Positions 27,901-35,984 are shown, counted from the stretch's first letter. The stretch is DNA of 64,000 nt from Bacteroidota bacterium (GCA_021155905.1 JAJNBG010000002.1:1-64000); one strand, 5' to 3'. The notes: generated by a model from the letters alone, not told the origin. A program made the numbers and translations.

Positions 27901-28249
27901 AATAATAAACTTTACCAACTCCACCTGCATTATCATCACGGACAAAAACACTGACTTTACCAGCTTTGTTAATATGAATCGCAGGTTTAATAGAAGTAGA
28001 TCCGGTCAATGTGGCAGTCAGTGTCCAGCTGGAAGAAGTCATTCCGGAATGAAGCTGGTATTTACCTGCCGTGGTATTAAAAGCAATTGTATACAATACT
28101 TTGTTAGGTGCAATTGCCACATCCGACAACGCTGAGGGTGTTATAAAATTTGCTGCGCCAACCTGGTCCAGAGAACATTGTGCTTTAAGAGAGTTAATAG
28201 AAACAAAAAGGCTCGCGACAAATAATGATTTAAATAAAAGTTTTTTCAT
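21995..28249 (-). CDS. Giant T9SS-secreted adhesin-like protein with about ten Ig-like repeats
   Basis: A protein of about 2084 residues. The start is at 28249, where a signal peptide begins (MKKLLFKSLFVASLFVSINS, then LKAQ); the frame before it is spurious. Residues 40-390 resemble a beta-propeller-like region with repeated 'SGSSVWAAVGSG' turns. A SprB unit follows ('CFGSNDGMVSSTPSGGTSPY'), then PKD-like units ('ASGAISYTWNPGSITS'), and about ten units of 75-80 aa starting 'STSGTLTCS' with 'YSWSGPGI' and ending 'AVSQNTT'. Two more PKD-like units precede the C-terminal module shared with the other giant protein and a T9SS sorting domain ('VYPNPARQYTIIQYEL', 'GSGIYFIKLTINN'). It is probably a cell-surface fibre or adhesin. 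Recent duplication within the array is visible. Confidence 0.88.
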   Translation of the reverse strand: MKKLLFKSLFVASLFVSINSLKAQCSLDQVGAANFITPSALSDVAIAPNKVLYTIAFNTTAGKYQLHSGMTSSSWTLTATLTGSTSIKPAIHINKAGKVSVFVRDDNAGGVGKVYYLSGAVLLQQGAAVSTGAVTNLCITSDPAGDEYIAYTDVANSNKSTVKKWNSGSSVWAAVGSGVVSPGVGAFNSLIVTNSNMPVLAFQDGTQTNKTTVMKYNGAAWVLMSTLGANATNSKIKLASNGDFYLGYTETGGNTVVQKFDGATWTPVGSAITGLSSGNVFDLELDPVDVPYITGILSTPPYPVAYKYTGVPTWSNVIGGGYLNSATSLNPNIEIDYTGTPYFFYVDQPANNALNVKTLSSTIGISSQPVSSVKCNNTAGTMSLNVVGGVPISYQWHSATTGTFSNAVFPYTNTNTSVTSFTAIPSMNQNKLRCIVNVGCKNIVSNTATLTVVSPSISMVTTNPSCFGSNDGMVSSTPSGGTSPYTYTWSPGNQNTQNISGQYAGTYSVVTTDLNGCTASTIGSLVNPPSINTSFTGNMTICNGANTTLTITASNGVPAYTYSWSPGASLSSTTSSVVTANPTSTQTYTVTVTDSNGCVATNTVMITVNALPVVSAGLDNTICNGGSTMNTATGAHTYTWNPGNFVGANQNVTPFTTTTYTVVGTNTLTGCTNSDFKTVTVNPNPTINAVSNPTTMCVGSTATLTASGAISYTWNPGSITSVTIAVTPTVTTTYTVTGMAGTGCSNTKTVTLNVSPNPTVTALSNPTAICAGSASSLTASGASTYTWNPGSLTGSSVVVSPTTTTNYTVIGRSAAGCINTKTLSLTVNSNPIATASTSGTLTCSATTVGLSSGFAAGATYLWSGPGIAGPTTTQNTSANLPGNYTVTVTNSGTGCSGMATTAVTQNTTAPSPTASNSGTLTCTIATVSVTGTGGGTYSWSGPGIVSGGTTSSATVNKGGIYSLTVTSANGCSATATTAVNQNTTSPSTTASTTGTLTCSTLTVALNGGPVGMNYSWSGPGISGSPTTQNTAANALGIYTLSVTNPVNGCAASATTAVSQNTTPPTASASNSGTLTCTTTTMALSGTGGGTYNWSGPGIVAGSTTANPIINLPGCYNLTVTNISNGCTVTANTCVSQNTVVPTLTVTGTQTLSCASPTVSISGVATPTNCTGAWTGGVLSGATSYTATANAANIYTLTVTNPVNGCSKQGTVQVSPSSGAPVVTNNPVTNTLTCTNTLVAVGISTTVTPVSYSWSGTGIVSGNTTGTITVSSGGVKNYTVTNTVNGCVSMGSQIVSQNTITPTTTASTTGTITCTTSTVNLNSSLAGVNYTWTAPGGGSISSGTNSQNAIAVGAGMYSLTVINPSNGCTYSTTASVSQNTTMPAGLSAGSNQTMSCISFSVPLNGSITTPTNAAFSWTGGVCGSTNTLSTAACAAGIYTLTATNPVNGCTASSTVAVFSNTSIPTINTGSTPTITCASPTATLNTSSTDDPFTSYSWTSSTAGTLSNYSVNNPVALAADVFTVVVTNTLNGCAAMATISVVSDMAVPTASLSSTSATITCLSPTVSITATANPSTVMFSWSPAGGIIPGTENTSSPAFVSPGSYSVSITNTVNGCSFSNNVFIMQDVVMPSISVNASPSTICSGSQSTLTATGAVSYIWSSGPTSSSIVVSPVTSTTYSVTGTGANGCSDVTTLTLTVNSSPVLSVTGNLNICNGSTSNLTASGATSYTWNTGAASPGISVTPSVTTTYTVSGINGSCLSSLITTVSIIPSKSISGVITSTTGATTGDVILYKYVSALSQWDSITTVPFAGSYSFSNIDSSLYVVRAVPSATNIQVTYGDSAISWQDATVINHGCTTNSAQNIKLMALGNFVMGPGVLTGTITEGNGFGQRMNTSFKTMVPGNPIGGIIVKGGKNPGGQMLVQTLTDPSTGTYTLSGLPLNTGSESYFVYVDIPGLDTNGTYHVVVSTGSTQFNNLNFYVDSMYINPNNITFVPTENILLENKIIVYPNPARQYTIIQYELLEPAEVQIEIFDVIGHKMQSISDARQEKDKYTHKINTEHFGSGIYFIKLTINNSENIIKLIVSE

Positions 28250-28414
28250 GAAAAATAGTTGATTTATATACTCAAATGTAAGTAAAAATGCAACCGACAT
28301 CTAGTGATTTTTGCGATTTAACAAATTAAATATTAATAAGTTATGAAGAATAATTAATCAAGGGCTTCATTTATAAGGCCCGGCTCTTTGAATTAACTAA
28401 ACAAGGGATGTTTG

Positions 28415-28927
28415 TTACGGATGAAGATACATTTCAATCAATCCTTCAGGAGACTCAAATTGAATGGTTTTTTGGTCATCATCAATTTCGATGATAAAGT
28501 CATCATTAAACGGAAGAATTATTTCCACGCCCGTTGAATGAATCACTTTTACAATGGGATTATCCGTTTTTTCGTCAATATCTGTTATAATACCAATATT
28601 TCCCAGACGGGAATCAATGACGGAATACCCAATGAATTCATTTAGTGAATCACTATTCTCCAAAATAAAGTCGGTTAAAGCAAATGCTTTCTTTCCGATT
28701 AGTTTTTTTGAGGTATCAATCGAATCTATGGTTTCCAGTTTTAAAATGTACCCGGTGTTATTGGGTCTGCATTCTTCAATAAAATAAGGAACCTGAGAGC
28801 CATTTAATTCTAAAAATACTGATTTAATGGCTTCTTCATCGATATTAATTAATTCATTCAGTCTTAAAATCAGGTGCCCTTTAAGGCCGTGTGTTTTACT
28901 GATATATCCAATTTCTTCTGTGTTCAT
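28415..28927 (-). CDS. rimM: Ribosome maturation factor RimM
   Basis: A 170-residue 16S rRNA processing protein that binds the 30S subunit near protein S19 during assembly. The N-terminal domain has the family opening 'EEIGYISKTHGLKGHL'. After the linker 'ALTDFILENSDSLNEFIGY' comes the PRC-barrel C-terminal half ('GIITDIDEKTDNPIVKVIH', 'LPFNDDFI'). The usual Bacteroidota neighbour rpsP is not beside it; here it is the last gene of the aroC-transporter-TRIC operon, 2 nt after the TRIC channel gene. A weak GGGC/GCCC hairpin lies downstream. The short length is normal for the family. Confidence 0.92.
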   Translation of the reverse strand: MNTEEIGYISKTHGLKGHLILRLNELINIDEEAIKSVFLELNGSQVPYFIEECRPNNTGYILKLETIDSIDTSKKLIGKKAFALTDFILENSDSLNEFIGYSVIDSRLGNIGIITDIDEKTDNPIVKVIHSTGVEIILPFNDDFIIEIDDDQKTIQFESPEGLIEMYLHP

Positions 28928-28929
28928 AA

Positions 28930-29556
28930 TTAATCTATCGTTTCGTTTCCGGCATCAAATTTAGGCAACGCCAGTTTATATTTCACTGCGAGTATTCTCA
29001 CAAAAATTATTAGTACCATGCTGATGCTGGCTGCGATGTTAGAGTCAACATTTGCGTAAAGTAGCGCGGTAAACAGAACAGCGCCGGCAATACAAGCAGT
29101 GGCATAAATTTCTTTGGCAAAGATAAGCGGAATTTCGTTAATCAATGTATCGCGAATCACACCTCCAAATACCGCCGTGATGAGCCCTAAAATAACTGCT
29201 GCAAAAGGATTCACATGATATTCCAGGCTTTTTTGCACCCCTAATATGGTATAAATTCCCACCCCAACTGTATCAAATAAAAAGAGGGTCCTTGTTAATT
29301 TGACGATGTACTTTTTAAAAACAAGGGTGAACACGAACGCACAAATAATAGAGATGAGGATATTACGATCGCTTAACCAGGAAATGGGATATGCACCCAG
29401 CATCATGTCCCTCAATGTACCGCCGCCAATCGCCGTTAAAAATCCCGTAAAAAATACGCCGAAATAATCGTGGTAATGTTTTTTATCACGTGCGGCTAAG
29501 GAACCGGAAATAGTGAAGAAAAAGATACCGATAAGGTTTAGCCAATAAAATAACAT
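28930..29556 (-). CDS. Trimeric intracellular cation (TRIC) channel family protein
   Basis: A 208-residue inner-membrane protein of the TRIC/YicG (UPF0126) family. The pseudo-twofold repeat is visible: 'TGFLTAIGGGTLRDMMLG' in the first half and 'TAVFGGVIRDTLINEIP' in the second, the glycine-rich kinked helices that line the pore. About seven membrane helices are present. Bacterial members are monovalent-cation channels whose physiological role is unsettled. It lies 15 nt after the DAACS transporter and 2 nt before rimM, so it is surely co-transcribed. Confidence 0.9.
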   Translation of the reverse strand: MLFYWLNLIGIFFFTISGSLAARDKKHYHDYFGVFFTGFLTAIGGGTLRDMMLGAYPISWLSDRNILISIICAFVFTLVFKKYIVKLTRTLFLFDTVGVGIYTILGVQKSLEYHVNPFAAVILGLITAVFGGVIRDTLINEIPLIFAKEIYATACIAGAVLFTALLYANVDSNIAASISMVLIIFVRILAVKYKLALPKFDAGNETID

Positions 29557-29571
29557 GACGACAAATTAAAA

Positions 29572-30930
29572 TTAGATATGCGTTCTCGGCGTGAGTTTTT
29601 CTCCCTCCCACTTAGCGACTACGGCACTTGCTACCGCATTACCAATGACATTTGTAGCGGAGCGGCCCATATCTAAAATCTGATCAACTGCTAATAACAA
29701 CAGCAATCCTTCACCAGGGATATTGAACATGCTCAGCATACCTGCTATTACTACCAAAGATGCTCTTGGCACACCGGCCATACCTTTGCTGGTAATTAAT
29801 AGAATCAGCATCATCTGGACCTGGTCGCCCATTGACATGTGAATGCCATAAGCCTGTGCAATAAATACCGTAGCAAAGGTCATGTACATGATAGATCCGT
29901 CTAAATTAAAAGAGTAGCCTAATGGTAAGACGAAGGATACGATTCGGTTGCTGATACCAAATTTCTCTAACTGTTCAATCGTTTTAGGCATGGCGCTTTC
30001 TGAACTGGCAGTGCTGAAGGCTAATAAAATTGGTTCTTTGACATAGTATAATAAAGAGAAAAATTTAATACGAAGCACAAGGCAAATACAAAACAGGATT
30101 CCAAATATAAAAAACAAAAGCCCTCCGAAAAAGCAAGCCATTAAATAAGCATAGCCGCTTAATACATCAAGTCCTTGTTGTATGACCACCGCTGTAATGG
30201 CTCCAAATACACCAATAGGGGCAAAGCTCATCACGAAATTAGTGACCTTGAACATAATGTGTGATAGGCTATCCATGGCTCTGATCATTGGTTTTCCTTG
30301 TTCGCCGATACTCGCAGCCGCTATTCCAAAAAACAAAGCAAAAATAACGATGGGTAAAATTTCATTTTCAGCCATCACTTTAATAATACTATCCGGTACC
30401 ACATGAGCAATAAAGTTTTTAGCATCCTGCGCATTTGCTTTTACTCCTGCTTCAGCAGTGGCAGGCGGTAAATCAAGCGCCATTACTTTTCCGGGTTCAA
30501 ATAAATTCACAATCACTAAACCTAAACTCAAAGCGAGTAGGGTAGCGAAGGTGAAATAAATAATGGTCTTTCCGCCAATCCGTCCCACCGATTTGAAATC
30601 CCCTACTTTGGCAACTCCCATAACTAATACAGCTAATACCAGAGGGGCAATGATCATTTTAATTAAGCGCAAAAAGATGTCGCTTAATATGGAATAGTGG
30701 GAGGCCACTTTTTTTTTGGCTTGTTTTAAATTCTCTTTATGCAGTTTATCAGTGGATGTAGTGATTTGCTTTTCAATTTCCCGATTCCCTTTTGAGATTT
30801 TTTGAATATAAGCTTGTTCTATTTTCGGAACATTATCGGTGATGGATTTGTTAATACCATATCCTAAAATGATACCAAGTATCATGGAGATAACAATGAT
30901 GGTAATGAGTCTGTTTTTTTTGCTGAACAT
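29572..30930 (-). CDS. Dicarboxylate/amino-acid:cation symporter (DAACS)
   Basis: A 452-residue inner-membrane transporter for glutamate, aspartate or dicarboxylates. Family signatures are clear: 'AFSTASSESAMPKTIEQL' is the serine-rich hairpin HP1, 'LPLGYSFNLDGSIMYMTFA' covers the Na+/substrate-binding TM7, and 'DQILDMGRSATNVIGNAVAS' is the TM8 motif with the substrate-binding D and N residues. Unlike short GltP proteins it has a charged loop of about 60 residues between TM1 and TM2 ('EQAYIQKISKGNREIEKQI'), which would be extracytoplasmic. It lies 14 nt after aroC. The exact substrate cannot be told from sequence alone. Confidence 0.93.
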   Translation of the reverse strand: MFSKKNRLITIIVISMILGIILGYGINKSITDNVPKIEQAYIQKISKGNREIEKQITTSTDKLHKENLKQAKKKVASHYSILSDIFLRLIKMIIAPLVLAVLVMGVAKVGDFKSVGRIGGKTIIYFTFATLLALSLGLVIVNLFEPGKVMALDLPPATAEAGVKANAQDAKNFIAHVVPDSIIKVMAENEILPIVIFALFFGIAAASIGEQGKPMIRAMDSLSHIMFKVTNFVMSFAPIGVFGAITAVVIQQGLDVLSGYAYLMACFFGGLLFFIFGILFCICLVLRIKFFSLLYYVKEPILLAFSTASSESAMPKTIEQLEKFGISNRIVSFVLPLGYSFNLDGSIMYMTFATVFIAQAYGIHMSMGDQVQMMLILLITSKGMAGVPRASLVVIAGMLSMFNIPGEGLLLLLAVDQILDMGRSATNVIGNAVASAVVAKWEGEKLTPRTHI

Positions 30931-30944
30931 AAATGTGTTTTGAT

Positions 30945-32039
30945 TTAAATTTTTGAGGTCTTGTTTCTTAGGATATGATCAACGAGCACTAAGGCCGCCA
31001 TACTTTCAACGATAGGTACCGCTCGCGGTAAAACACAAGGATCGTGACGGCCTTTGCCTTTTATGGTCGTTTCATTTCCGTCTTTGTCAATACTTTGCTG
31101 GTCCTGCATGATGGTGGCAACCGGTTTAAAAGCCACGTTGAAATAAATGTCTTCACCATTGCTTATACCGCCCTGGATACCACCACTGTGATTGGTTAAA
31201 GTCCTGACTTTTTTGTCACCCTGAGCGGAGTCGAAGGGTAAAAACACGTCATTCATTTCAGAGCCCTTGAAATTTACGGAATTGAAACCTTCGCCGTATT
31301 CAAAACCTTTTACTGCATTAATACTGAGCATCGCTTTACCGAGGTCAGCGTGTAATTTATCGAATACGGGTTCTCCCAAACCAATAGGAGTTCCTTTCAC
31401 CACGCAGCTTACAATACCACCAATGGTATCTCCGTCTTTACGGACATCTTCGATATAGCTTACCATTTTATAAGCCGTGGCCGCATCCGGACAACGAATG
31501 ATTGATTCGTCTGTTTTAGTCAGATCTAAATCTTTATATGATTTCTCCAGTTTAATGGGGCCAACCTGGCTGACATATCCCTGAACAGAAATGTTAAGGT
31601 GGTTTAAATATAATTTGGCAATGGCACCGCCAACAATACGGCAGGCTGTTTCGCGGGCAGATGAGCGTCCGCCACCCCGGTAATCCCTTATGCCATATTT
31701 TTCCTGGTAGGTAAAATCAGCATGTGATGGACGAAAGGTATCTTTGATATGTTCGTAATCGGTGCTTTTTTGATTTGTATTTTCAATAGTAAATCCAATC
31801 GGATGTCCGGTTGTTTTGCCTTCAAAAATTCCGGAAAGAAAATTCACTTTGTCTTCTTCTTTTCTTTGGGTGGTAATATAAGATTGCCCCGGTTTACGAC
31901 GCTGCAGTTCTTTTTGAATAAATTCTATGTCAATTTCCAGTCCTGCAGGACAACCGTCCAGTATTCCGCCAATAGCCGCACCATGGCTTTCACCAAAAGT
32001 GGTTAACCGAAATAAAGTACCGAAGGTATTGCCTGCCAT
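30945..32039 (-). CDS. aroC: Chorismate synthase (with repeat-encoded insertion)
   Basis: A 364-residue enzyme for the last shikimate-pathway step, EPSP to chorismate, using reduced FMN in the cytoplasm. Signatures are '[20 protein letters not shown]', '[13 protein letters not shown]' and '[16 protein letters not shown]'. The frame extends 20 codons upstream, but the ATG at 32039 gives the standard '[20 protein letters not shown]' start. Residues 268-275 are PFDSAQGD, from repeat copy H, where other chorismate synthases have a short loop before '(K)VRT.TN(H/R)SGG'. The insertion lies in a loop, so the enzyme is probably still active. It is first gene of a tight operon and divergent from hutI (72-nt gap). 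Confidence 0.95.
   Translation of the reverse strand: MAGNTFGTLFRLTTFGESHGAAIGGILDGCPAGLEIDIEFIQKELQRRKPGQSYITTQRKEEDKVNFLSGIFEGKTTGHPIGFTIENTNQKSTDYEHIKDTFRPSHADFTYQEKYGIRDYRGGGRSSARETACRIVGGAIAKLYLNHLNISVQGYVSQVGPIKLEKSYKDLDLTKTDESIIRCPDAATAYKMVSYIEDVRKDGDTIGGIVSCVVKGTPIGLGEPVFDKLHADLGKAMLSINAVKGFEYGEGFNSVNFKGSEMNDVFLPFDSAQGDKKVRTLTNHSGGIQGGISNGEDIYFNVAFKPVATIMQDQQSIDKDGNETTIKGKGRHDPCVLPRAVPIVESMAALVLVDHILRNKTSKI
31215..31238 (-). repeat. Dispersed palindromic element, CCCT/AGGG arms (copy H, inside aroC)
   Basis: On the minus strand: CCCT, core TCGACTCCGCTC, AGGG, then TGAC. 20 nt (31219-31238) are identical to copy B, and it is read in the same codon frame. Confidence 0.9.
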
Positions 32040-32111
32040 GATGTAAAAATAACCATTTTGATCAAAAATAAGCCATAAAATAATAACTTGCACTTTCAAA
32101 CAATTAATGCC

Positions 32112-33359
32112 ATGTCGAGACTTCTGATCAAAAATATAAAAACATTGGTGCAGGTTCGTGAAGCTTCTGTATTGAAAGTAAGCGGATCGCAGATGAAAGA
32201 ACTGCCTTCTATTGACAATGCGTGGATGGCCGTGGACAATGGCCTGATTGCTGATTTTGGACCCATGGAAGATTTTCCGGGAATCGAAGACTGGAAAGGA
32301 CTTGAAGTGATTGATTGCGAAGGAAAATTAATTTTGCCTAGTTATGCCGATAGCCATACTCATATCGTATATGCCGGAAACAGGGAAGTAGAGTTTATAG
32401 ATCGGATCAATGGCTTGAGTTACGAAGAAATTTTCGCAAGAGGTGGCGGGATCTTAAATTCGGCAAAGAAATTAGCGGATGCAACTGAAGATGAATTGTT
32501 TGAACAAACGATGGTGCGTTTGAAAGAAGTAATTGGACAGGGAACGGGCAGTATTGAAATAAAAAGTGGTTATGGATTAAGTGTGGAAAGTGAATTGAAA
32601 ATGCTGCGGGTGATCAAACGTATTAAAGATTTGAATTTGGTTCCTGTGAAAGCTACATTCCTTGGCGCGCATGCTTTGCCCGTGGAGTATAAGAATAACA
32701 AGCAAGGCTATATTGATCTGATCATTAATGATATGTTACCGAAAATAGCTGCAGAGAAATTAGCGGATTATATTGATGTGTTTTGTGAGCAGAATTATTT
32801 CACTTACGAAGAAACCAAACAGATTCTGGAAGCCGGAAAAAAACATGGATTGGTTCCAAAAGTACATGCTGAACAGTTGAGCCATTTTGGAGGCATTCAG
32901 GCAGGGGTTGAATGCGGTGCTATCAGTGTGGATCATCTGGAATTCTGTGATGATGCCGATATTGAATTATTAAAGAAATCAGATACCATGGCAACGGTAT
33001 TGCCGGGAGCTGCTTTCTTCCTTGGCTTACCTTTACCTCCTGCCCGTAAAATGATTGATGCCGGTTTACCAATTGCTTTTGCCAGCGACTTTAATCCAGG
33101 AAGTTCACCAAGCGGTAACATGAATTTCATGATGAGTCTCGGCTGTGTGCAGTATAAATTAACACCCGAAGAAGTAATCAATGCCTGTACTATTAATTCG
33201 GCTTATGCCATGCAGTTATCGCATGAAGTGGGAAGTATTACGATTGGCAAAAAAGCCAATTTCTTTATAACGAAACCAATCAGCTCTTACGGTTTTATTC
33301 CGTATTCGTTTGGAAGTAATTTGATTGAGGTTGTGTATTTGAATGGAGTGAAACAGTGA
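32112..33359 (+). CDS. hutI: Imidazolonepropionase
   Basis: A 415-residue metal-dependent amidohydrolase that hydrolyses imidazolone-5-propionate to formiminoglutamate in histidine degradation. The metal-binding '[16 protein letters not shown]' motif (HxH), the C-terminal metal/active-site stretch '[20 protein letters not shown]' and 'AISVDHLEF', and '[15 protein letters not shown]' are all intact. The ATG at 32112 is preferred because the eight codons before it extend into the divergent promoter region. No other hut genes are next to it, as is common when hut genes are scattered in Bacteroidota. Confidence 0.95.
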   Translation: MSRLLIKNIKTLVQVREASVLKVSGSQMKELPSIDNAWMAVDNGLIADFGPMEDFPGIEDWKGLEVIDCEGKLILPSYADSHTHIVYAGNREVEFIDRINGLSYEEIFARGGGILNSAKKLADATEDELFEQTMVRLKEVIGQGTGSIEIKSGYGLSVESELKMLRVIKRIKDLNLVPVKATFLGAHALPVEYKNNKQGYIDLIINDMLPKIAAEKLADYIDVFCEQNYFTYEETKQILEAGKKHGLVPKVHAEQLSHFGGIQAGVECGAISVDHLEFCDDADIELLKKSDTMATVLPGAAFFLGLPLPPARKMIDAGLPIAFASDFNPGSSPSGNMNFMMSLGCVQYKLTPEEVINACTINSAYAMQLSHEVGSITIGKKANFFITKPISSYGFIPYSFGSNLIEVVYLNGVKQ

Positions 33360-33368
33360 ATCAACTTC

Positions 33369-34556
33369 CTATCTACTTAATTGTAAGTGAGGATTGAACA
33401 GGATGATAAATTCTGTGCCGGATCCGGACTCGGTATGCCGGATAGAAGCGTCGATTTGTTCTATCAATGAATTTATAATTTCGAGACCAAGTGAATGAGA
33501 ATTATTGACATCCATCTTGCTCGGTAATCCGATACCATTATCCCTGATTTTCAACTCGTAAGTCTCCGCACTGCCTTTTGTTAAGGTCATATCAATGCGT
33601 GGCGATTTAATTTCCTTAAAAGCATGTTTAAATGAATTTGTTGTAAGTTCGGATACAATCAAACTCATGGGTGTTGCCATATCAAGATTTAAATCCACAT
33701 CGTCTCCCGTAATCGAAGATTCAATTTCGTAATAGACATTTTTTTGAGATTGGATCAGGTCATTGAGGTATTCTTTGAAATTGACGGTTCCAATGTTTTT
33801 ACCTGTAAATATTTTTTGATGAATGAGTGATAAAGCAAAAATGCGACTTCTGGTGATTTTAAGAATTTCAATTGTTTTTGGATCTGTAATTTCATCCGTT
33901 TGCAGGTTAATCAGACTTGAAATAATTTGTAAATTATTTTTAACCCGATGATGAATTTCTTTAATGATCAGGTTTTTTTCTTCATTGGTATTAAGCAGTT
34001 CCTTGTTTTGTTCAAGTAATTTAATGGTTGCCTTATTTTCTTTATCGAAAATTAAAGAAATGAGAAAGGTACAAACCGGCACTCCGATTAAACAGGCGGT
34101 GAAGAAAAAAATTTCGTAATAACGGTTATATTGTACCGGTAGTTGAAATCCGAGGTCATGTATAATCCCTATAGTGAGGATGATCAAGAAAAATATGGTG
34201 AGCCACATCCAGGAATAAAATCCTCTTCCGAGTAATAAAACAGATATCACTGAGAGCATAATATATGTGATTAGAAAAGGAGAAAATATGCCTCCGGAAT
34301 AGAATATACTTAGCAGAGCTACAGTTAATGTGGCGTTCAAAAGATACAAATTACAGGATAGGACGTAGGTGGTAATGTCTTTTTTTAATAAGATAAAGAT
34401 TACAATGAATGAAATAAAGTTACCAGACATGATGATATTTCCTGCAGGATAGTCGATAACAAAACATATCAAATTGAAAATAGCAGAAAATACAGCCGTA
34501 ATTCCAATAAATGGAACTAGTATTTTGTCTCTGTTGGAATTCGTAATTAAACTCAA
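33369..34556 (-). CDS. Membrane sensor histidine kinase (HisKA_2 type)
   Basis: A 395-residue protein with about six hydrophobic helices in residues 15-175 and a short coiled stretch. 'KEIHHRVKNNLQIISSLINL' is the HisKA_2 phosphoacceptor box (H at HHR). Then 'ELTTNSFKHAFKE' is the N box, 'IRDNGIGLP' the G1 box, and 'SGSGTEFIILF' the end of the HATPase domain. The signal sensed by the membrane part is unknown. No response regulator is beside it, so its partner must be elsewhere. It converges on hutI with a gap of 9 nt. Confidence 0.92.
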   Translation of the reverse strand: MSLITNSNRDKILVPFIGITAVFSAIFNLICFVIDYPAGNIIMSGNFISFIVIFILLKKDITTYVLSCNLYLLNATLTVALLSIFYSGGIFSPFLITYIMLSVISVLLLGRGFYSWMWLTIFFLIILTIGIIHDLGFQLPVQYNRYYEIFFFTACLIGVPVCTFLISLIFDKENKATIKLLEQNKELLNTNEEKNLIIKEIHHRVKNNLQIISSLINLQTDEITDPKTIEILKITRSRIFALSLIHQKIFTGKNIGTVNFKEYLNDLIQSQKNVYYEIESSITGDDVDLNLDMATPMSLIVSELTTNSFKHAFKEIKSPRIDMTLTKGSAETYELKIRDNGIGLPSKMDVNNSHSLGLEIINSLIEQIDASIRHTESGSGTEFIILFNPHLQLSR

Positions 34557-34706
34557 TTCGTTGAAATGTCAGTGTTATAAAGATTCAGGAACCGAGAAAA
34601 AGTTAACCAGTTAGCAGCAATATAATTTTTCTAATGGTTTTTAAAGATAAGCGATTTCTAAATATGAAAGACAAATTTTTAAACAAATAGGAAATAAGCA
34701 ACTGAG

Positions 34707-35549
34707 CTATTGTTCAATAACCTTTACCCACATCCGGATCTCAATTAAAGGGCGGTCATCTTTGTTTTTTCCTACTGCCGCTATTTTATCAATCACTTCC
34801 AGCCCTTCAATCACTTCTCCGAAAATGGTGTATTGTGTGTCCAGGTGAGGGGTTCCTCCAATGGTTTTGTAAATTTGCCGGTGTTCGGGAGGAAATATAT
34901 AATGCGTTGTTTTGGCAAATTCTTCATTGACCTGCGCATCAATTTTTTTAAAGTAAACCATTAAGCTATCATTGTTCTGCTCTTTTTTGAAGTTTGCAAT
35001 TTTTTCTTTCAAAGCACTGTTTTCAGGTTTGTTTAAAATGTCTTCTCTGATTTTTGTAATGATTGGTTTATTGATTCGTTTCTCGTAGGCTTTCAAATCT
35101 TCGTCGGTTCTCACTTTACCTTGTACTATATAAAACTGGCAGGCAGAGGATGCTTTCTCTGGATTCACATCATCGCCGTTTCTGGCGGCGCATAACATTC
35201 CTTTTTTATGACATAGTGTAGGCACAAATTCCGCAGGAACAGTATATTTTAAATCACCGTCACCCAATAATTTTGAAGGTTCCGCATGTTTACTATCTGG
35301 ATCTCCTCCCTGGATCATAAAGTCCTGAATAACCCGGTGAAATAAAAGGCTGTCATAAAAATGTTCCTTCACCAGTTTTAAAAAATTGTCACGGTGCTGA
35401 GGTGTTTCGTTAAACAGCTTCAATTTCATGTTACCCAAAGAAGTTGAAATCAGGATTGTTTCTTTGGAAAAGGTTTGAGAATACCCCGGTTTAATCATTG
35501 AAACAAGGCATAAACTCAATATTATAGACTTCAAATACATTTTATTCAT
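34707..35549 (-). CDS. Exported peptidyl-prolyl cis-trans isomerase (cyclophilin)
   Basis: A protein of about 280 residues with a signal sequence ('YLKSIILSLCLVSMIKPGYS'), so periplasmic. The cyclophilin fold is clear: 'TSLGNMKLKLFNETPQHRDN', 'DSLLFHRVIQDFMIQGGDP' (F-H-R active-site core), 'ACQFYIVQGKV' and 'YTIFGEVIEGLEVIDKIA'. A helical insertion of about 80 residues ('KAYEKRINKPIITKI...EQNNDSLMVYFKKID') splits the domain, as in several Bacteroidota cyclophilins. It would speed proline isomerisation of exported proteins. Three in-frame ATGs (35573, 35549, 35540) are possible; I chose 35549 because the signal peptide then has a normal length. Confidence 0.9.
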   Translation of the reverse strand: MNKMYLKSIILSLCLVSMIKPGYSQTFSKETILISTSLGNMKLKLFNETPQHRDNFLKLVKEHFYDSLLFHRVIQDFMIQGGDPDSKHAEPSKLLGDGDLKYTVPAEFVPTLCHKKGMLCAARNGDDVNPEKASSACQFYIVQGKVRTDEDLKAYEKRINKPIITKIREDILNKPENSALKEKIANFKKEQNNDSLMVYFKKIDAQVNEEFAKTTHYIFPPEHRQIYKTIGGTPHLDTQYTIFGEVIEGLEVIDKIAAVGKNKDDRPLIEIRMWVKVIEQ

Positions 35550-35606
35550 TTTTTTATTATATTTGGGGTACAAATATTAATCCAATCTCATTAATATAAA
35601 AATAAA

Positions 35607-35963
35607 ATGAAACTAAAATTATTTATTGCATCATTAGCCTTTGGTTTGATTATTTTAGCGTTTAACAGTTCCTGTCAAAAGAAGACAGACTGTAAGTTAA
35701 CTGTAAAAACAGTGGACGAAATGGGAAATGTTGTTGGCGGCGCGACCGTTAAATTATATGCAAATGTGAAAACGGCCTCAGGGTCAACGGTTGAAGCCGA
35801 TTTGAAGGCGGAAGGTGTTTCTGATGCAAGCGGAGTAAGTACGTATACATTTAAGCTGCCTGCTATCCTGGATATCAAAGCGGTATCAGGTAGTTCTGTT
35901 GGAGTTGGTATTATTAAGCTGGAAGAAGGTAAATCAGTGGAAAAATCAGTGACGTTAAAATAA
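35607..35963 (+). CDS. Small Ig-like lipoprotein, unknown function
   Basis: A 118-residue protein with a lipoprotein signal ('LIILAFNSSCQKK', lipidated Cys23). The mature part looks like one carboxypeptidase-regulatory or Ig-like beta-sandwich: 'CKLTVKTVDEMGNVVGGATV' and 'SDASGVSTYTFKLPAILDI', the typical 'vkd..G.pl.ga.V' pattern. It is probably anchored in the outer membrane. It is divergent from the cyclophilin gene and ends at a bidirectional terminator. No function can be assigned. Confidence 0.8.
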   Translation: MKLKLFIASLAFGLIILAFNSSCQKKTDCKLTVKTVDEMGNVVGGATVKLYANVKTASGSTVEADLKAEGVSDASGVSTYTFKLPAILDIKAVSGSSVGVGIIKLEEGKSVEKSVTLK

Positions 35964-35984
35964 AGCTGAAAATTTTAATATTAA

